Shown: positions 1 through 8,963, counted from the stretch's first letter. The stretch is DNA of 64,000 nt from Paludibacteraceae bacterium (GCA_024401495.1 JAKSKW010000001.1:84406-148405); one strand, 5' to 3'. Made by a program: numbers and translations. The notes: generated from the letters alone by a model not told the origin.

Positions 1-1335
1 GTTGTTGTCAAGGTTGTCATCTGCAGAATTGTTCTTTGGATCAAGAGCCAAGAACATATAGCAGTCAGCATCTGTAGAAAGTCCGTCGCAGAACTGTGAT
101 GGCAACTGATACTCGATAGTCAACATCTTACCCAAAACATCTGAAGCCTTAGCTCCCGCAGGAATTACAGCGTTTACCTTAGCATCAGCCAAAGTTGCCT
201 TTGAATGGAAATGCTTCTTCTTGTATAGTGAGTAAACGACGTCGCAATCAGCCAAGTTAACATTGCTTGTTCCGTTGTTAACGATATCATAAGTCAGCTT
301 ACGATAACCATTAATAAGAGCTTCATCTGCGACAACCTCAAGTTTCAAATCAACACCTGAAACACCTCTTGTAGCAGCAGTGTTGTTTGAGTATGCATTA
401 GCATTGTTAGATGCAGACCATACACCGAAAGCAAAGTTGCTTATGAAGTGACCATAACCAACCCAGATATATCCGTTATCACCCCACTCTGTTGATCCCC
501 ATGAGTTCTGAATACGGAATGCCTTTCTTGTATCATCGTAACCTACAACCAACATAGCGTGGTAAGCGTGACCACCGTTGTAAGAATCTGGATCGTCAAC
601 TGAGATTGTTGCGCTTGAATTCCAACGCATGAAATTCTCACCAAGTTTAGCACCAACCACAAGTGGACCCTCGTTCAACTTAGCCTTCAAGTTAGGAATT
701 GTCATACCGTAAGAGCCTGAACCAGACAACTCATTTGTGTAAGCCACCAAACGGTAAGCACCCAACTTATTGCTTGCATTACCAGTAAGAGTTGCGCCAT
801 CACAAGTCATTCTCTGACCAGTAAACGGCTTGTTTGCCATTGTTGTGGCTCCGTTAGAAATCAACACCTTGAACGCAGGATCAAAACTTGCACCGCCACA
901 CTGGTTAGATGTAGCGCTGCTATACTTAGATCTCATACCATGCCAAAGGTCGATTGGAGAAGTCTGGTAAGAAGCTGTAGACTTAGCATTTGTACGCTTA
1001 GCATCAATATTATCAAGAGTAGTCTTCAAACCATAACCTGTGGCCCAAGCCACACATGTTCCGTATGAACCCTGATTTCCAACAGCAGGCGAATATGCAG
1101 ACCAATCTTTTGAAGAAGGTAGATTTGAATCATCTGTATCAAGATCATCCACATTCTCGTCGTCGACATCCTCGTTCTGCGGCATATAACCCATACTGTC
1201 AAGCAGAGTCTCCAAAATGTCAAGTACAGTGTTTAATGTTGCGTCATCACAAGATGTCATAGAAAGAGGCATCGCTGCGATAGCACCACCGACAAACAAC
1301 TTGCCTACTCGGCAACGTAGATTCTTTATATTCAT
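1..1335 (-). CDS. Papain-family (C1A-like) cysteine protease lipoprotein, C-terminus cut by window edge
   Basis: The reading frame is open from the ATG at 1335 to base 1 (445 codons), so the 3' end lies outside the window. The N-terminus is a lipoprotein signal ending LSMTSC (Cys29), followed by an acidic linker rich in Asp/Glu (about residues 50-70). The papain triad is visible: Cys94 in NQGSYGTCVAWA, His256 in GGHAYHAMLVVGYDD, and Asn277 in IQNSWG. A further domain of unknown type begins near residue 300. The protein is probably a protease anchored to the outer membrane or periplasmic face. It starts 15 bp after the stop of the pentapeptide-like lipoprotein gene, so both are likely co-transcribed. 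Family assignment is firm; the substrate is unknown. Confidence 0.88.
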   Translation of the reverse strand, partial: MNIKNLRCRVGKLFVGGAIAAMPLSMTSCDDATLNTVLDILETLLDSMGYMPQNEDVDDENVDDLDTDDSNLPSSKDWSAYSPAVGNQGSYGTCVAWATGYGLKTTLDNIDAKRTNAKSTASYQTSPIDLWHGMRSKYSSATSNQCGGASFDPAFKVLISNGATTMANKPFTGQRMTCDGATLTGNASNKLGAYRLVAYTNELSGSGSYGMTIPNLKAKLNEGPLVVGAKLGENFMRWNSSATISVDDPDSYNGGHAYHAMLVVGYDDTRKAFRIQNSWGSTEWGDNGYIWVGYGHFISNFAFGVWSASNNANAYSNNTAATRGVSGVDLKLEVVADEALINGYRKLTYDIVNNGTSNVNLADCDVVYSLYKKKHFHSKATLADAKVNAVIPAGAKASDVLGKMLTIEYQLPSQFCDGLSTDADCYMFLALDPKNNSADDNLDNN

Positions 1336-1350
1336 ATCTTTTTATTTTGG

Positions 1351-2457
1351 TTATTCTTTAACAACACTTTTATTAGTTGCCTTATCTTTTATCTCAATAT
1401 TGCTAGGATTGCCATCATCCTTCTTAACTTCAGATTCATCGTTATCTTTTTTCTTACCCAAAGTAAAAATGTGTCGCTCTCGTTTTAGAGAACTATAGTT
1501 ACACTCTTCGTTAGCAACCTTATCAATTCTCACATTAGACAAGTCTGGAAAGAAAAAGAACAAAGATTCACTCATGTCCATGACATTAGCTGTTGAGTTT
1601 GAGAATCGGCTTGGAGAATTGAACACACAATAGTTAAGTGTAATCTTACCCAAGATTTCAGCATGAGTCATGATAACAGGAGCCAAGAATTTGGAATAAG
1701 ACAAATCAAAATCGTGGTTGAACTTAGAATAATTAAACAACGCCGAGCCTCGTACAGTCATGTTAGAAAAAATCGCGTCACCCTCGAATGTAGTGTTGTT
1801 CATCATCAACTCGGAGCAGATCAACTTATGGAAATTCGCGTCGCCTTTGAATGTAGCATCCATGAACGATATATTTCCATTAGAATAGCTAGATGTAAAT
1901 GAGAAATGCTTATCAGCTGTGATCTCATAGAATCTGTTGATGCCTCCACGAAGTTCTACCAAATCAAACTTAGCATTATCGCTGAAAGTAGACTTGCTGA
2001 AATCAATATTGTCTGCGACCATGACCTTTGTAAAATCGACCTCTCCACGGAAATCGCAATCTGAGAAAGTCACAGAACGACGGAAATTTGCGCTACAAGA
2101 GAATTTATCTTTATACTTAGACTTTCCTACCACATTCCCCATAAACAAACAATGATTGAAATATAGCGGAACCTCAACGTCAACTTCAACAGCCACACCA
2201 GAGGTAATTCTTGGATCACCACACTGAGTAAAATCCAAATCATCCCAGATCATACAATTCATAAGTTGAACTGGCTTACCTTTCTTGATCATCTTAACAA
2301 TGTCAGCAGCATGATATTCAGTCATAGAACTTGAAGTAGTAGACTCCGACTCTTTCGCCTCTGCATTGTTAGCCCCTCCTATTCCACAAGAAACGTTGAA
2401 AAAAGAGAATAGCAACAACACTGCTAACTTTATGAAATAAATCTGTGATTTAGCCAT
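1351..2457 (-). CDS. Pentapeptide-repeat-like lipoprotein
   Basis: This 368-residue protein has a lipoprotein signal peptide (hydrophobic stretch, then FNVSC). The middle, about residues 90-300, is full of degenerate pentapeptide-like units such as CDFRG, VDFTK, IDFSK, STFSD and FDLSYSKF, which predict a right-handed beta-helix. The C-terminal 50 residues are Lys/Asp/Glu-rich and probably disordered. It is the first gene of a two-gene unit with the papain-like protease; a TAnnTTTG -7 element on the minus strand lies at 2491-2498. No enzymatic motif is seen. A role as surface scaffold or partner of the protease is inference from adjacency. Confidence 0.72.
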   Translation of the reverse strand: MAKSQIYFIKLAVLLLFSFFNVSCGIGGANNAEAKESESTTSSSMTEYHAADIVKMIKKGKPVQLMNCMIWDDLDFTQCGDPRITSGVAVEVDVEVPLYFNHCLFMGNVVGKSKYKDKFSCSANFRRSVTFSDCDFRGEVDFTKVMVADNIDFSKSTFSDNAKFDLVELRGGINRFYEITADKHFSFTSSYSNGNISFMDATFKGDANFHKLICSELMMNNTTFEGDAIFSNMTVRGSALFNYSKFNHDFDLSYSKFLAPVIMTHAEILGKITLNYCVFNSPSRFSNSTANVMDMSESLFFFFPDLSNVRIDKVANEECNYSSLKRERHIFTLGKKKDNDESEVKKDDGNPSNIEIKDKATNKSVVKE

Positions 2458-2490
2458 TATAATATACCTTTATTTACTCTATTCAAAAGA

Positions 2491-2498
2491 CAAAGGTA
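2491..2498 (-). promoter_or_regulatory. Bacteroidota -7 element for the lipoprotein/protease pair
   Basis: On the minus strand this reads TACCTTTG, matching the Bacteroidota consensus TAnnTTTG, about 34 bp upstream of the ATG at 2457. Confidence 0.6.
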
Positions 2499-2582
2499 AT
2501 TTATTTTTAAATACCTGACGTCATAATGCAAGTGAAAATTGACTCCGGCACAGAAAAAAAAAGGACAATAAAAAGCAAAAAA

Positions 2583-2614
2583 GAAGGAGACGCAATTTCT
2601 CGCGTCTCCTTTTA
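2583..2614 (-). terminator. Terminator of the FKBP gene cluster
   Basis: GGAGACGC (2586-2593) pairs with GCGTCTCC (2602-2609), flanked by an A-rich side on the left (T-rich on the minus strand). It sits just downstream of the FKBP gene ending at 2638. Confidence 0.75.
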
Positions 2615-2637
2615 TCGAACTTAAAAAGACATTCAAA

Positions 2638-3381
2638 TTATCTGTGAGGTCTCATAGGACGCATTGGCATCTCTGGATCTACCTCTACAAGTTCAACCTC
2701 GAATGTGATGCATGATCCTGGAGGAATTGAGCCGGCCTCGCCATCACCGTAAGCCAAACGAGCTGGAATTACAAGTTCAGCCTTACCACCCTGCTTCATC
2801 ATCTTGATACCCTCTGCGAATCCAGGGATAACGCCTCTTACGTTGAATATAGCTGGCTCGCCGCGCTCGATTGAGCTGTCGAATACAGTACCGTCGATCA
2901 ACTTACCTACGTAGTTAACCTTAACGAACGAAGAGTCTGAAGCCGGCTTACCTGTACCCTCAACGATTGACTTGTAGTGCAATCCTGAAGCTGTAACCTG
3001 AACACCCTCCTGAGCCTTATTCGACTCCAAGAAGACCTCTTCTTTCGCTCTGTTCTCCTTGATCTGAGCGTCTCGAACTTTTGTAATGTACTCCTGTATT
3101 ACGTTTTTTACTTCATCGTAAGACATAGGAAGCTTATCCTCATCCACTGCCTTAAACGACTCTGCGAAACCTGCAATTAGAGCATCTCTATTGATTGTGT
3201 CACCTGGAAATTTTTCCAAATTGTGTTTTAAGTCATCTCCCACGCTAATACCAAGAGCGTAAGACACAGAATCAACATCTGACTTCAAATCTTTTACCGA
3301 AACCGAAGTCGCCTGCTTCTGGCAAGATGTCGCTGCTAGTAGTGCCATTACAGACACTGCTGTCATAAAATGTTTTCTCAT
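2638..3381 (-). CDS. FKBP-type peptidyl-prolyl cis-trans isomerase, lipoprotein
   Basis: The 247-residue protein has a lipoprotein signal (Cys20 in AATSC), an FKBP N-terminal dimerisation-type region (about residues 30-125, containing SVSYALGISVGDDL) and a C-terminal FKBP catalytic domain (about 130-235) with GTVFDSS, VIPGFAEGI and LAYGDGEAG. It should catalyse prolyl isomerisation and act as a chaperone on the periplasmic side of a membrane. The tail is a short Met/Pro/Arg repeat. It is the last of three tandem FKBP genes and is separated from the preceding one by an 80-bp gap filled with GAAAAC/GAAGAC hexamer repeats. Confidence 0.93.
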   Translation of the reverse strand: MRKHFMTAVSVMALLAATSCQKQATSVSVKDLKSDVDSVSYALGISVGDDLKHNLEKFPGDTINRDALIAGFAESFKAVDEDKLPMSYDEVKNVIQEYITKVRDAQIKENRAKEEVFLESNKAQEGVQVTASGLHYKSIVEGTGKPASDSSFVKVNYVGKLIDGTVFDSSIERGEPAIFNVRGVIPGFAEGIKMMKQGGKAELVIPARLAYGDGEAGSIPPGSCITFEVELVEVDPEMPMRPMRPHR

Positions 3382-3396
3382 TATATTGTATTTTTC

Positions 3397-3461
3397 TTTT
3401 TTTTCGTTTTCGTTTTCGTTTTCGTTTTGGTCTTCGTCTTCGTTTTCATCAACGTCAACGT
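3397..3461. repeat. CGTTTTC/CGTCTTC hexamer repeat tract
   Basis: The gap between two FKBP genes is made of tandem TTTTCG and TCTTCG units ending in AACGTCAACG. The same repeat type recurs at 21118-21143, 44220-44252 and 58003-58040, and inside coding sequence at 22643-22670, 38757-38830 and 45188-45210. Confidence 0.85.
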
Positions 3462-4208
3462 TTACATTGTACGCTGGTAAGGCTTGAACTGGAACTTCGC
3501 AGAACTACGAGTCTGAGCCTTTTCGATACCAAGAAGTTCAACATCAAAAATCAAAATTGAATTAGGTTTGATCTTTCCCATAGCACGTGGACCATAAGCT
3601 AATTCAGATGGGATGTAGAACTTATATTTGCTTCCGACACTCATCAACTGGATTCCCTCTGTCCAACCTGGGATCACCTTGTTAAGTTCGAAAGAGATTG
3701 GCGACGCAGAGCTGTCGAAGATAGTACCGTCAGTCAACGTACCTGTATAAGTGACAGACACCTTATCTGTTGCTTTTGGCTTATCACCAGTACCCTCAGT
3801 AACGACCTGATACTGTAGACCAGAAGCTGTCTCCTTCACACCCGGTTTTGTCTTATTGTTAGCTAACCAAATCTTATTAGCAGCCAAATCTTTCATAGCC
3901 TTCTCCTGCTCGGCTTTCTGCATCACACTCATAAATACAGTGTTGGCATCAGCCACCTTGATCTTCAAAAGTGCGGTATCCTTATTTAAAGTGTTCTTCA
4001 ACGCCTCACAGAATGCTGCCGTATTAACATTTTCAATAGGAAGCTGCTTAAACTGCTCCTGAAGGCTCATACCGACATTGATACCAAGAGCATAACTTAC
4101 TGAGTCGACTGCATTAGTCAACCCACCGGCATCTTTCTTAGCTCCTTTTGCGGAAGCTGAGCCCATTGCAAGCGATAATGACATTACCGCCAAAAATAAT
4201 TTTTTCAT
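3462..4208 (-). CDS. FKBP-type peptidyl-prolyl cis-trans isomerase, exported
   Basis: The protein has 248 residues, with a cleavable signal peptide (predicted cut after SASA), an FKBP N-terminal domain with DSVSYALGINVGMSL, and a C-terminal FKBP domain with GTIFDSS, VIPGWTEGI and LAYGPRAMG. There is no lipobox Cys, so it is expected to be soluble in the periplasm, unlike its lipoprotein neighbour. It follows the third FKBP gene by 8 bp, so the three form one operon read leftwards. Confidence 0.93.
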   Translation of the reverse strand: MKKLFLAVMSLSLAMGSASAKGAKKDAGGLTNAVDSVSYALGINVGMSLQEQFKQLPIENVNTAAFCEALKNTLNKDTALLKIKVADANTVFMSVMQKAEQEKAMKDLAANKIWLANNKTKPGVKETASGLQYQVVTEGTGDKPKATDKVSVTYTGTLTDGTIFDSSASPISFELNKVIPGWTEGIQLMSVGSKYKFYIPSELAYGPRAMGKIKPNSILIFDVELLGIEKAQTRSSAKFQFKPYQRTM

Positions 4209-4216
4209 AATTACTC

Positions 4217-4801
4217 TTATTTAATAGCTAACAACTCAACATCGAAAATCAATGTAGAATTTGGCTCGATAGTCTCACCTGCGCCGTATTCGCCATATGC
4301 CAATTCCGACGGAATGTAAAGCTGCCACTTTGAGCCAACAGGCATCAACTGCAAAGCCTCAACCCATCCTGGGATAACACCGTTGACTGGGAACTGAGCC
4401 GACTGACCACGCTTGTAGCTGCTGTCGAATATTGTACCGTCGATCAAACGACCTTCGTAATGACAATCTACTGTATCTGTCTCCTTTGGTTTTGCACCTG
4501 AACCTGCAACCAAAATCTTATACTGAAGTCCGCTTGCAGTTGTTACGACACCCTCGTTATTCTTATTTTTCGCCAAAAACTCCTCGCCTGCCTTCTTGTT
4601 CTTAGACATAACTTCAGTCTTCTGCTTAGCAAAGAACTCATTGATTGCGCTCTGAGCCTCGTCGGCTGACATCTGCATCTTCTCTCCGTTGAAAAAAGAC
4701 TTGATTGCACTTGCAAAATCATCAACATTAATACAATCCAAACCGCTCTGCTTCATGTTAGAAGCCATAGACATGCCAAGTGCGTAACTCAATTTATCCA
4801 T
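4217..4801 (-). CDS. FKBP-type peptidyl-prolyl cis-trans isomerase, probably cytoplasmic
   Basis: I choose the ATG at 4801 (194 residues, starting MDKLSYALGMSMAS). An in-frame codon 45 bp upstream would add a non-conserved extension, but the -7 promoter element at 4818-4825 lies inside that extension. With this start there is no signal peptide, so the enzyme is likely cytoplasmic. FKBP N domain (about 1-85) is followed by the catalytic domain with GTIFDSSYKRG, VIPGWVEAL and LAYGEYGAG. It is the first gene of the three-gene FKBP operon; the three products seem directed to three compartments. Confidence 0.92.
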   Translation of the reverse strand: MDKLSYALGMSMASNMKQSGLDCINVDDFASAIKSFFNGEKMQMSADEAQSAINEFFAKQKTEVMSKNKKAGEEFLAKNKNNEGVVTTASGLQYKILVAGSGAKPKETDTVDCHYEGRLIDGTIFDSSYKRGQSAQFPVNGVIPGWVEALQLMPVGSKWQLYIPSELAYGEYGAGETIEPNSTLIFDVELLAIK

Positions 4802-4817
4802 AGTAATACTTTTTTGG

Positions 4818-4825
4818 CAAAAATA
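4818..4825 (-). promoter_or_regulatory. -7 element of the FKBP operon promoter
   Basis: On the minus strand this reads TATTTTTG, a TAnnTTTG match. It places transcription start close to 4811, leaving a leader of about 10 nt before the ATG at 4801. This decides the start of the first FKBP gene. Confidence 0.65.
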
Positions 4826-4918
4826 CTCATTATTTTTGTTTTTCACATATTATATACGCATTATTCGTGTTCAAATTTTGATTTTTATTGCTCTATAACA
4901 TAAATAATCGGCATTTTG

Positions 4919-4950
4919 TTTGCGTAAAAATGTGGTTTAAACTAATTTTG
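4919..4950 (+). promoter_or_regulatory. Bacteroidota-type promoter of typA
   Basis: A TTTG at 4919-4922 and TAATTTTG at 4943-4950 are separated by 20 nt, the classic -33/-7 arrangement of the Bacteroidota primary sigma factor. The typA ATG is 22 bp downstream. Confidence 0.75.
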
Positions 4951-4971
4951 CGACAAATTTAATTTGTTAGT

Positions 4972-6774
4972 ATGCAAAAAGTAAGAAATGTGGCAATCAT
5001 TGCCCACGTTGACCACGGTAAGACAACACTAGTAGACAAGATGCTCCTTGCAGGACAGCTTTTCTCTGATCGCGAGAAACCGCAAGAGTTGATTTTGGAT
5101 AACAACGATCTTGAAAGAGAGCGAGGTATAACGATCGTATCTAAGAATGTATCAATCCGTTACAAGGGATACAAGATCAACATTATTGATACTCCAGGAC
5201 ACTCCGATTTCGGTGGTGAGGTTGAGCGTGTGCTTAACATGGCAGATGGTGTGCTTCTTCTTGTCGACGCGTTTGAAGGCCCAATGCCTCAGACTCGTTT
5301 CGTGCTACAGAAGGCTATCGAAATTGGTTTGAAGCCAATCGTAGTCATCAACAAGGTTGATAAGCCTAACTGTCGTCCTGAGGAGGTTCAGGAGGAGGTT
5401 TTCGACCTTATGTTCAATCTTGACGCTACTGAGGAGCAGCTTGACTTCCCTACTATCTACGGTTCAGCTAAGAACAACTGGATGAGTACAGACTGGAAGG
5501 CTCCAAGAGTTGACGATATCACTCCAGTGCTTGACGCTATCATCGAGCACATCCCAGAGCCTAACTACAATGAGGGACCAACTCAGATGTTGATCACATC
5601 TCTTGACTACTCTTCATTCGTAGGACGTATCGCTGTAGGACGTGTCCACAGAGGTAAGATCCGTGAGGGTCAGGATATCGCTCTTGTCAAGAGAGACGGT
5701 TCAATCCAGAAGAACAGAATCAAGGAGTTGAGAGTATTCGAGGGATTCTCTCAGTCGAAAGTATATGAGGCAGAGTGCGGTGAGATCGTAGCTGTTATCG
5801 GAATTGAGAATTTCGAAATCGGAGATTCAATCTGTGATTTCGAGAATCCAGATCCACTTCCACCAATCGCTATCGACGAGCCTACAATGTCAATGGTGTT
5901 CACAATCAACGACTCTCCTTTCTTCGGTAAGGATGGTAAGTTTGTGACATCTCGCCATATCAACGATCGTTTGATCAAGGAGCTTGACCGCAACTTGGCT
6001 CTACGCGTTAAGAAGTCAGAAACTGAGGACGTTTGGACAGTATACGGTCGTGGTGTGCTTCACTTGTCTGTGCTTATCGAGACAATGCGTCGCGAGGGAT
6101 ACGAGCTACAGGTTGGTCAGCCACAGGTGCTTTTCAAAGAGATCAATGGTAAGAAGTGTGAGCCAATCGAGGAGTTGACAATCAACACTCCAGAGGATGT
6201 TTCTGGTAAGATCATCGAGATGGTTTCTGTCCGCAAGGGAGAGATGGTCTCAATGGAGAAGAAGGGCGACCGTGTTCACTTGGTATTCCAGATTCCTTCA
6301 CGCGGTATCATCGGTCTTCGTACAAATGTGCTTACTGCTTCTGCAGGTGAGGCAATCATGGCACACAGATTCCTTGAGTATCAGCCATATAAGGGAGATA
6401 TCGAGAAGAGAACAAACGGTTCAATGATCGCAATGGAGAGCGGTACTGCATTCGCATACGCTATCGATAAACTTCAGGATCGTGGTAAGTTCTTCATCTT
6501 CCCACAGGATGAGGTTTACGCCGGACAGGTTGTAGGTGAGCACGCTAAGGACAACGACTTGGTAGTCAACGTAACTAAGGCTAAGCAGCTTACAAACATG
6601 CGTTCTAAGAGTTCGGATGAGAAGGCTAAGATCATCCCTCCTATCGTATTCTCACTTGAGGAGGCTCTTGAGTACATCAAGGAGGACGAGTATGTTGAGG
6701 TTACTCCAAACCACATGCGTCTACGTAAGATCATCCTTGATGAGACTGAGCGTAAGAAGGCAAGCAGACAGTAA
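4972..6774 (+). CDS. typA: Translational GTPase TypA/BipA
   Basis: The 600-residue product is full length for TypA. The G domain carries G1 ([10 protein letters not shown], about residues 10-19), the switch motif RGITI, G3 ([12 protein letters not shown]), G4 (NKVDKP) and a G5-like GSAK. Elongation-factor domains 2, 3 and 5 follow, then the TypA-specific C-terminal domain with [19 protein letters not shown]. TypA is a ribosome-binding GTPase of the EF-G superfamily that helps 50S assembly and stress adaptation. It is a single-gene unit with its own promoter and a strong terminator. Confidence 0.98.
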   Translation: MQKVRNVAIIAHVDHGKTTLVDKMLLAGQLFSDREKPQELILDNNDLERERGITIVSKNVSIRYKGYKINIIDTPGHSDFGGEVERVLNMADGVLLLVDAFEGPMPQTRFVLQKAIEIGLKPIVVINKVDKPNCRPEEVQEEVFDLMFNLDATEEQLDFPTIYGSAKNNWMSTDWKAPRVDDITPVLDAIIEHIPEPNYNEGPTQMLITSLDYSSFVGRIAVGRVHRGKIREGQDIALVKRDGSIQKNRIKELRVFEGFSQSKVYEAECGEIVAVIGIENFEIGDSICDFENPDPLPPIAIDEPTMSMVFTINDSPFFGKDGKFVTSRHINDRLIKELDRNLALRVKKSETEDVWTVYGRGVLHLSVLIETMRREGYELQVGQPQVLFKEINGKKCEPIEELTINTPEDVSGKIIEMVSVRKGEMVSMEKKGDRVHLVFQIPSRGIIGLRTNVLTASAGEAIMAHRFLEYQPYKGDIEKRTNGSMIAMESGTAFAYAIDKLQDRGKFFIFPQDEVYAGQVVGEHAKDNDLVVNVTKAKQLTNMRSKSSDEKAKIIPPIVFSLEEALEYIKEDEYVEVTPNHMRLRKIILDETERKKASRQ

Positions 6775-6779
6775 TCTTG

Positions 6780-6822
6780 AATGCATAATTCATAATGCAT
6801 AATTCATAATTGTCGGGGTAAG
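6780..6822. repeat. GCATAATTCATAAT tandem repeat
   Basis: Two copies of a 14-bp unit reading GCATAATTCATAAT are followed by TTGTCGG. Close relatives lie at 16903-16940, 27225-27248, 29246-29280 and 45447-45495, each in an intergenic gap. Confidence 0.8.
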
Positions 6823-6838
6823 CCGACTATTGAAATAA

Positions 6839-6874
6839 AAGGAGACGGGAGATTATTCTTCCGTCTCCTTTTTG
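6839..6874 (+). terminator. Terminator after typA
   Basis: GGAGACGG (6841-6848) pairs with CCGTCTCC (6861-6868), followed by TTTTTG. Confidence 0.88.
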
Positions 6875-6982
6875 CATATCCAATCATCAATGTTTCAAGA
6901 ATTATCATTATATTTGCATTGAAAATAAGTTTAGTCAATTTTGATTAGACACAGTATAAAAACAAAAAAACAGTTACAAAAC

Positions 6983-7801
6983 ATGGGCAAATTCATTGAT
7001 TTGCGATGCGATTTCGGGTTCAAATATTGTATGTCCGACCCGATAATCATGATGTCTTTTCTAAATGCAATTTTAGATGGCGACGAGGACAAAATCACAA
7101 AAGTGAGGTTTCAGAATGTGGAGATGCCAGCGACACAGAAAGAAAGGCGAGGCGTGACATTCGACCTTTACTGCACTACAAACAAAGGAGATTCCATTTT
7201 GATTGAGATGCAGAACTCCTGCCAGAAGTTTTTCAAAACCAGGGCAAACTTTTACGTCTATAAGCTTATGGACAGCAGGATCAAGCGAGGATTGAAGTGG
7301 AGAAAGATGAAAAAGGACATTCCAAAAATCATCGGAATCTTCATTATGGGTAAGACAATGGCAGGAATCGACAAGGTTGTGACCAGGACAGCGGAGTGTG
7401 ATTTAGATACAGGAGCGCTATTTTGGGACAGACATCGAAAATATTTTATAAATTTGCAGAAATTCAAGTTTGATGAAGGCAACATCACACTGAAGAATAT
7501 CTGGTTTTACAGTTTCAAAAATTTTGGAAGTATGGAAAATATCGACTCATCAGTATACGAAAGAGCAGACGAGGGGCTTCTCCGTTTGATCGAGAAGGCA
7601 AGAGTCGGAGCGCTTTCTGCAAAAGATCAGATGCGATATGAGGCGAGCCTGAAGATGCTTGAAGATGAGGAGCCGACCTATGAAGAAGGCTTGAAGGAAG
7701 CGGCAATCCAGATCGCCACAGACATGAAAAGAAAGGGGCTTGACGCCGCTTTGATTCATGAGCTGACTCATCTTACATTTGAAGATATTGAGAAACTTTA
7801 G
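6983..7801 (+). CDS. Rpn/PD-(D/E)XK nuclease family protein (PF12784-like)
   Basis: The ATG at 6983 (272 residues, MGKFIDLRCDFGFKYC) is preferred over the upstream TTG at 6941. A -7 element TATATTTG lies at 6909-6916. The N-terminal 200 residues match the Rpn family, which were annotated as transposases but are PD-(D/E)XK nucleases; the nuclease core is visible as FDLYCTTNKGDSILIEMQNS (Asp, then Glu-x-Gln). The C-terminal tail is helical. A close paralogue is at 29571. Members of this family are often multi-copy in Bacteroidales; proposed roles are DNA nicking, recombination or phage defence. Confidence 0.85.
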   Translation: MGKFIDLRCDFGFKYCMSDPIIMMSFLNAILDGDEDKITKVRFQNVEMPATQKERRGVTFDLYCTTNKGDSILIEMQNSCQKFFKTRANFYVYKLMDSRIKRGLKWRKMKKDIPKIIGIFIMGKTMAGIDKVVTRTAECDLDTGALFWDRHRKYFINLQKFKFDEGNITLKNIWFYSFKNFGSMENIDSSVYERADEGLLRLIEKARVGALSAKDQMRYEASLKMLEDEEPTYEEGLKEAAIQIATDMKRKGLDAALIHELTHLTFEDIEKL

Positions 7802-7805
7802 GATG

Positions 7806-7845
7806 TGAGCTTAGAGCTTAAAGCTTAGAGCTTAGAGAATAGAGA
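7806..7845. repeat. GCTTAGAGCTTAGAG short tandem repeat
   Basis: Degenerate tandem copies of GAGCTTA occupy the first part of the 244-bp gap after the Rpn gene. A second copy of the same repeat lies at 46729-46763 after the histidine kinase gene. Confidence 0.7.
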
Positions 7846-7854
7846 TTGATAATC

Positions 7855-7950
7855 GTAGAGACGGGGCATGTCCCCGTCTTTCTTGTATGTCATGCCCCGT
7901 CTTTTGATTTCATACCATATTTTTAGCCGGAGGCATGCCCCCGTCGCTGC
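7855..7950. repeat. GTAGAGACGGGGC hairpin repeats (cluster)
   Basis: GTAGAGACGGGGCATG and its complementary arm CCCCGTCTTT form a hairpin at 7855-7881. Degenerate half-copies follow at 7891-7905 and 7927-7948. Other copies are at 9716-9744, 9790-9815, 39011-39034, 42941-42967 and 63081-63109; variants with different stems are at 29322-29351 and 54641-54667. Confidence 0.88.
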
Positions 7951-8016
7951 ATGAACGCCATCTCTGCCCAATATCATATTAACTCATAAACATTTTCGAC
8001 AATCTCCCCAAAATAT

Positions 8017-8024
8017 TATTTTTG
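8017..8024 (+). promoter_or_regulatory. -7 element for first LPS-kinase-like gene
   Basis: TATTTTTG matches TAnnTTTG, 22 bp before the ATG at 8046. Confidence 0.6.
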
Positions 8025-8045
8025 CAGTAGAAATTAAGAATCACA

Positions 8046-8825
8046 ATGAAAGTAGTAATCAACGACGAATATAAGAGCAGCAATGAGTTGGTGTCTTTCC
8101 TGGAAAACTTGGACACTCGTTTCAATCAGGGAGGCTCAGACATGCATATTGCCAGAAATGCAATAAAATGCTTCGAGATTCCTGTGGAGACGCTCGGTCT
8201 TGCGTCGCTGGTGGTCAAGAGATACAAGAAACCGATTGCTATTCAACGCGTCGTCTACTCTTTTTTCAGAAAGAGCAAGGCTGAAAGAGCGTATTTGAAT
8301 GGCATGAAACTTCTTGAGCTGGGCATCCACACCCCTACCCCCGTCGCCTTCATAGAGCATAAGGATTCCGGGTTGATGGACTATTGCTATTTCGTTTGCG
8401 AAAAGTCGACGGATGAGAGCCTCGAACCATTGATTCTGCTCGACAAACCTCTTGATCAGGATCTGGCGACGTCGCTTGCTGAATTCTTCGTTGATCTTCA
8501 TTCTAAAGGAATCATCCATAATGATTTGAACGGCGGAAATATTCTCTATCATCAAGTCGCGGATTCACGCTACCAATTCTCGTTGATCGACAACAACAGA
8601 ATGGAATTTAGAAGCAGTGAGATTTCCATTCGTGAAAGGATGTCGAATTTCTGCAAATTCAGCAGTGAGACAATCTACTTGCAAGTGGCGGAATGCTATG
8701 CGAAAATATTAGGCATCGACGTCGAAGAGACAAAAAAAATTGCCAAAGAAGTCCGACAAAACTTTTTTGAGGCGAGAGCAAAACGAAGAGCATTCTGGGG
8801 AAAGTTCAAAAGGAATAAAACGTAA
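8046..8825 (+). CDS. InaA/WaaP-type lipopolysaccharide core kinase-like protein
   Basis: The 259-residue protein has the fold of small eukaryotic-like kinases acting on lipid A/core sugars. Visible motifs are a VVKRY beta-strand with the likely ATP-binding Lys58, the catalytic loop HNDLNGGN (His158, Asp160, Asn165), and the metal-binding segment LIDNNR. It lacks a signal peptide and should act at the cytoplasmic face of the inner membrane, phosphorylating a Kdo or heptose-like sugar. A tandem paralogue follows at 8964; the first 33 nt of both coding sequences are almost identical. The downstream gap starts with a CGTAAAATTT repeat. Confidence 0.82.
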   Translation: MKVVINDEYKSSNELVSFLENLDTRFNQGGSDMHIARNAIKCFEIPVETLGLASLVVKRYKKPIAIQRVVYSFFRKSKAERAYLNGMKLLELGIHTPTPVAFIEHKDSGLMDYCYFVCEKSTDESLEPLILLDKPLDQDLATSLAEFFVDLHSKGIIHNDLNGGNILYHQVADSRYQFSLIDNNRMEFRSSEISIRERMSNFCKFSSETIYLQVAECYAKILGIDVEETKKIAKEVRQNFFEARAKRRAFWGKFKRNKT

Positions 8826-8852
8826 AATTTCCGTAAAATGATTCGTAAAATT
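8820..8852. repeat. CGTAAAATTTCCG repeat
   Basis: CGTAAAATTTCCGTAAAATG followed by ATTCGTAAAATT. An almost identical copy occurs at 45271-45303 after rsgA. Confidence 0.7.
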
Positions 8853-8937
8853 AAAGTTCAAGCGAATCTCACGCATTTTCAAATTGATGACATTCAAATT
8901 TTGGAATGACTCATTAAAGGAGAAACAAGATTTTGAT

Positions 8938-8945
8938 TATATTTG
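8938..8945 (+). promoter_or_regulatory. -7 element for second LPS-kinase-like gene
   Basis: TATATTTG matches TAnnTTTG, 19 bp before the ATG at 8964. It overlaps an in-frame TTG at 8943, which therefore cannot be the start codon. Confidence 0.6.
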
Positions 8946-8963
8946 CATACAAAACATAATACA

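Noticed and set aside
3397..3461. Possible CRISPR-like or coding repeat in the TTTTCG tract between FKBP genes
   Set aside because: The units are 6 bp with no spacers, and the tract has no independent start codon or conserved frame. It is a simple-sequence repeat.
4802..4846. N-terminal extension of the first FKBP as a signal peptide
   Set aside because: The extension (MKNKNNEYFCQKSIT) is polar, not hydrophobic, and the -7 promoter element lies inside it.
6983..7801. Calling the Rpn gene an insertion-sequence transposase
   Set aside because: There are no terminal inverted repeats or target duplications around it, and the family is better explained as PD-(D/E)XK nuclease.
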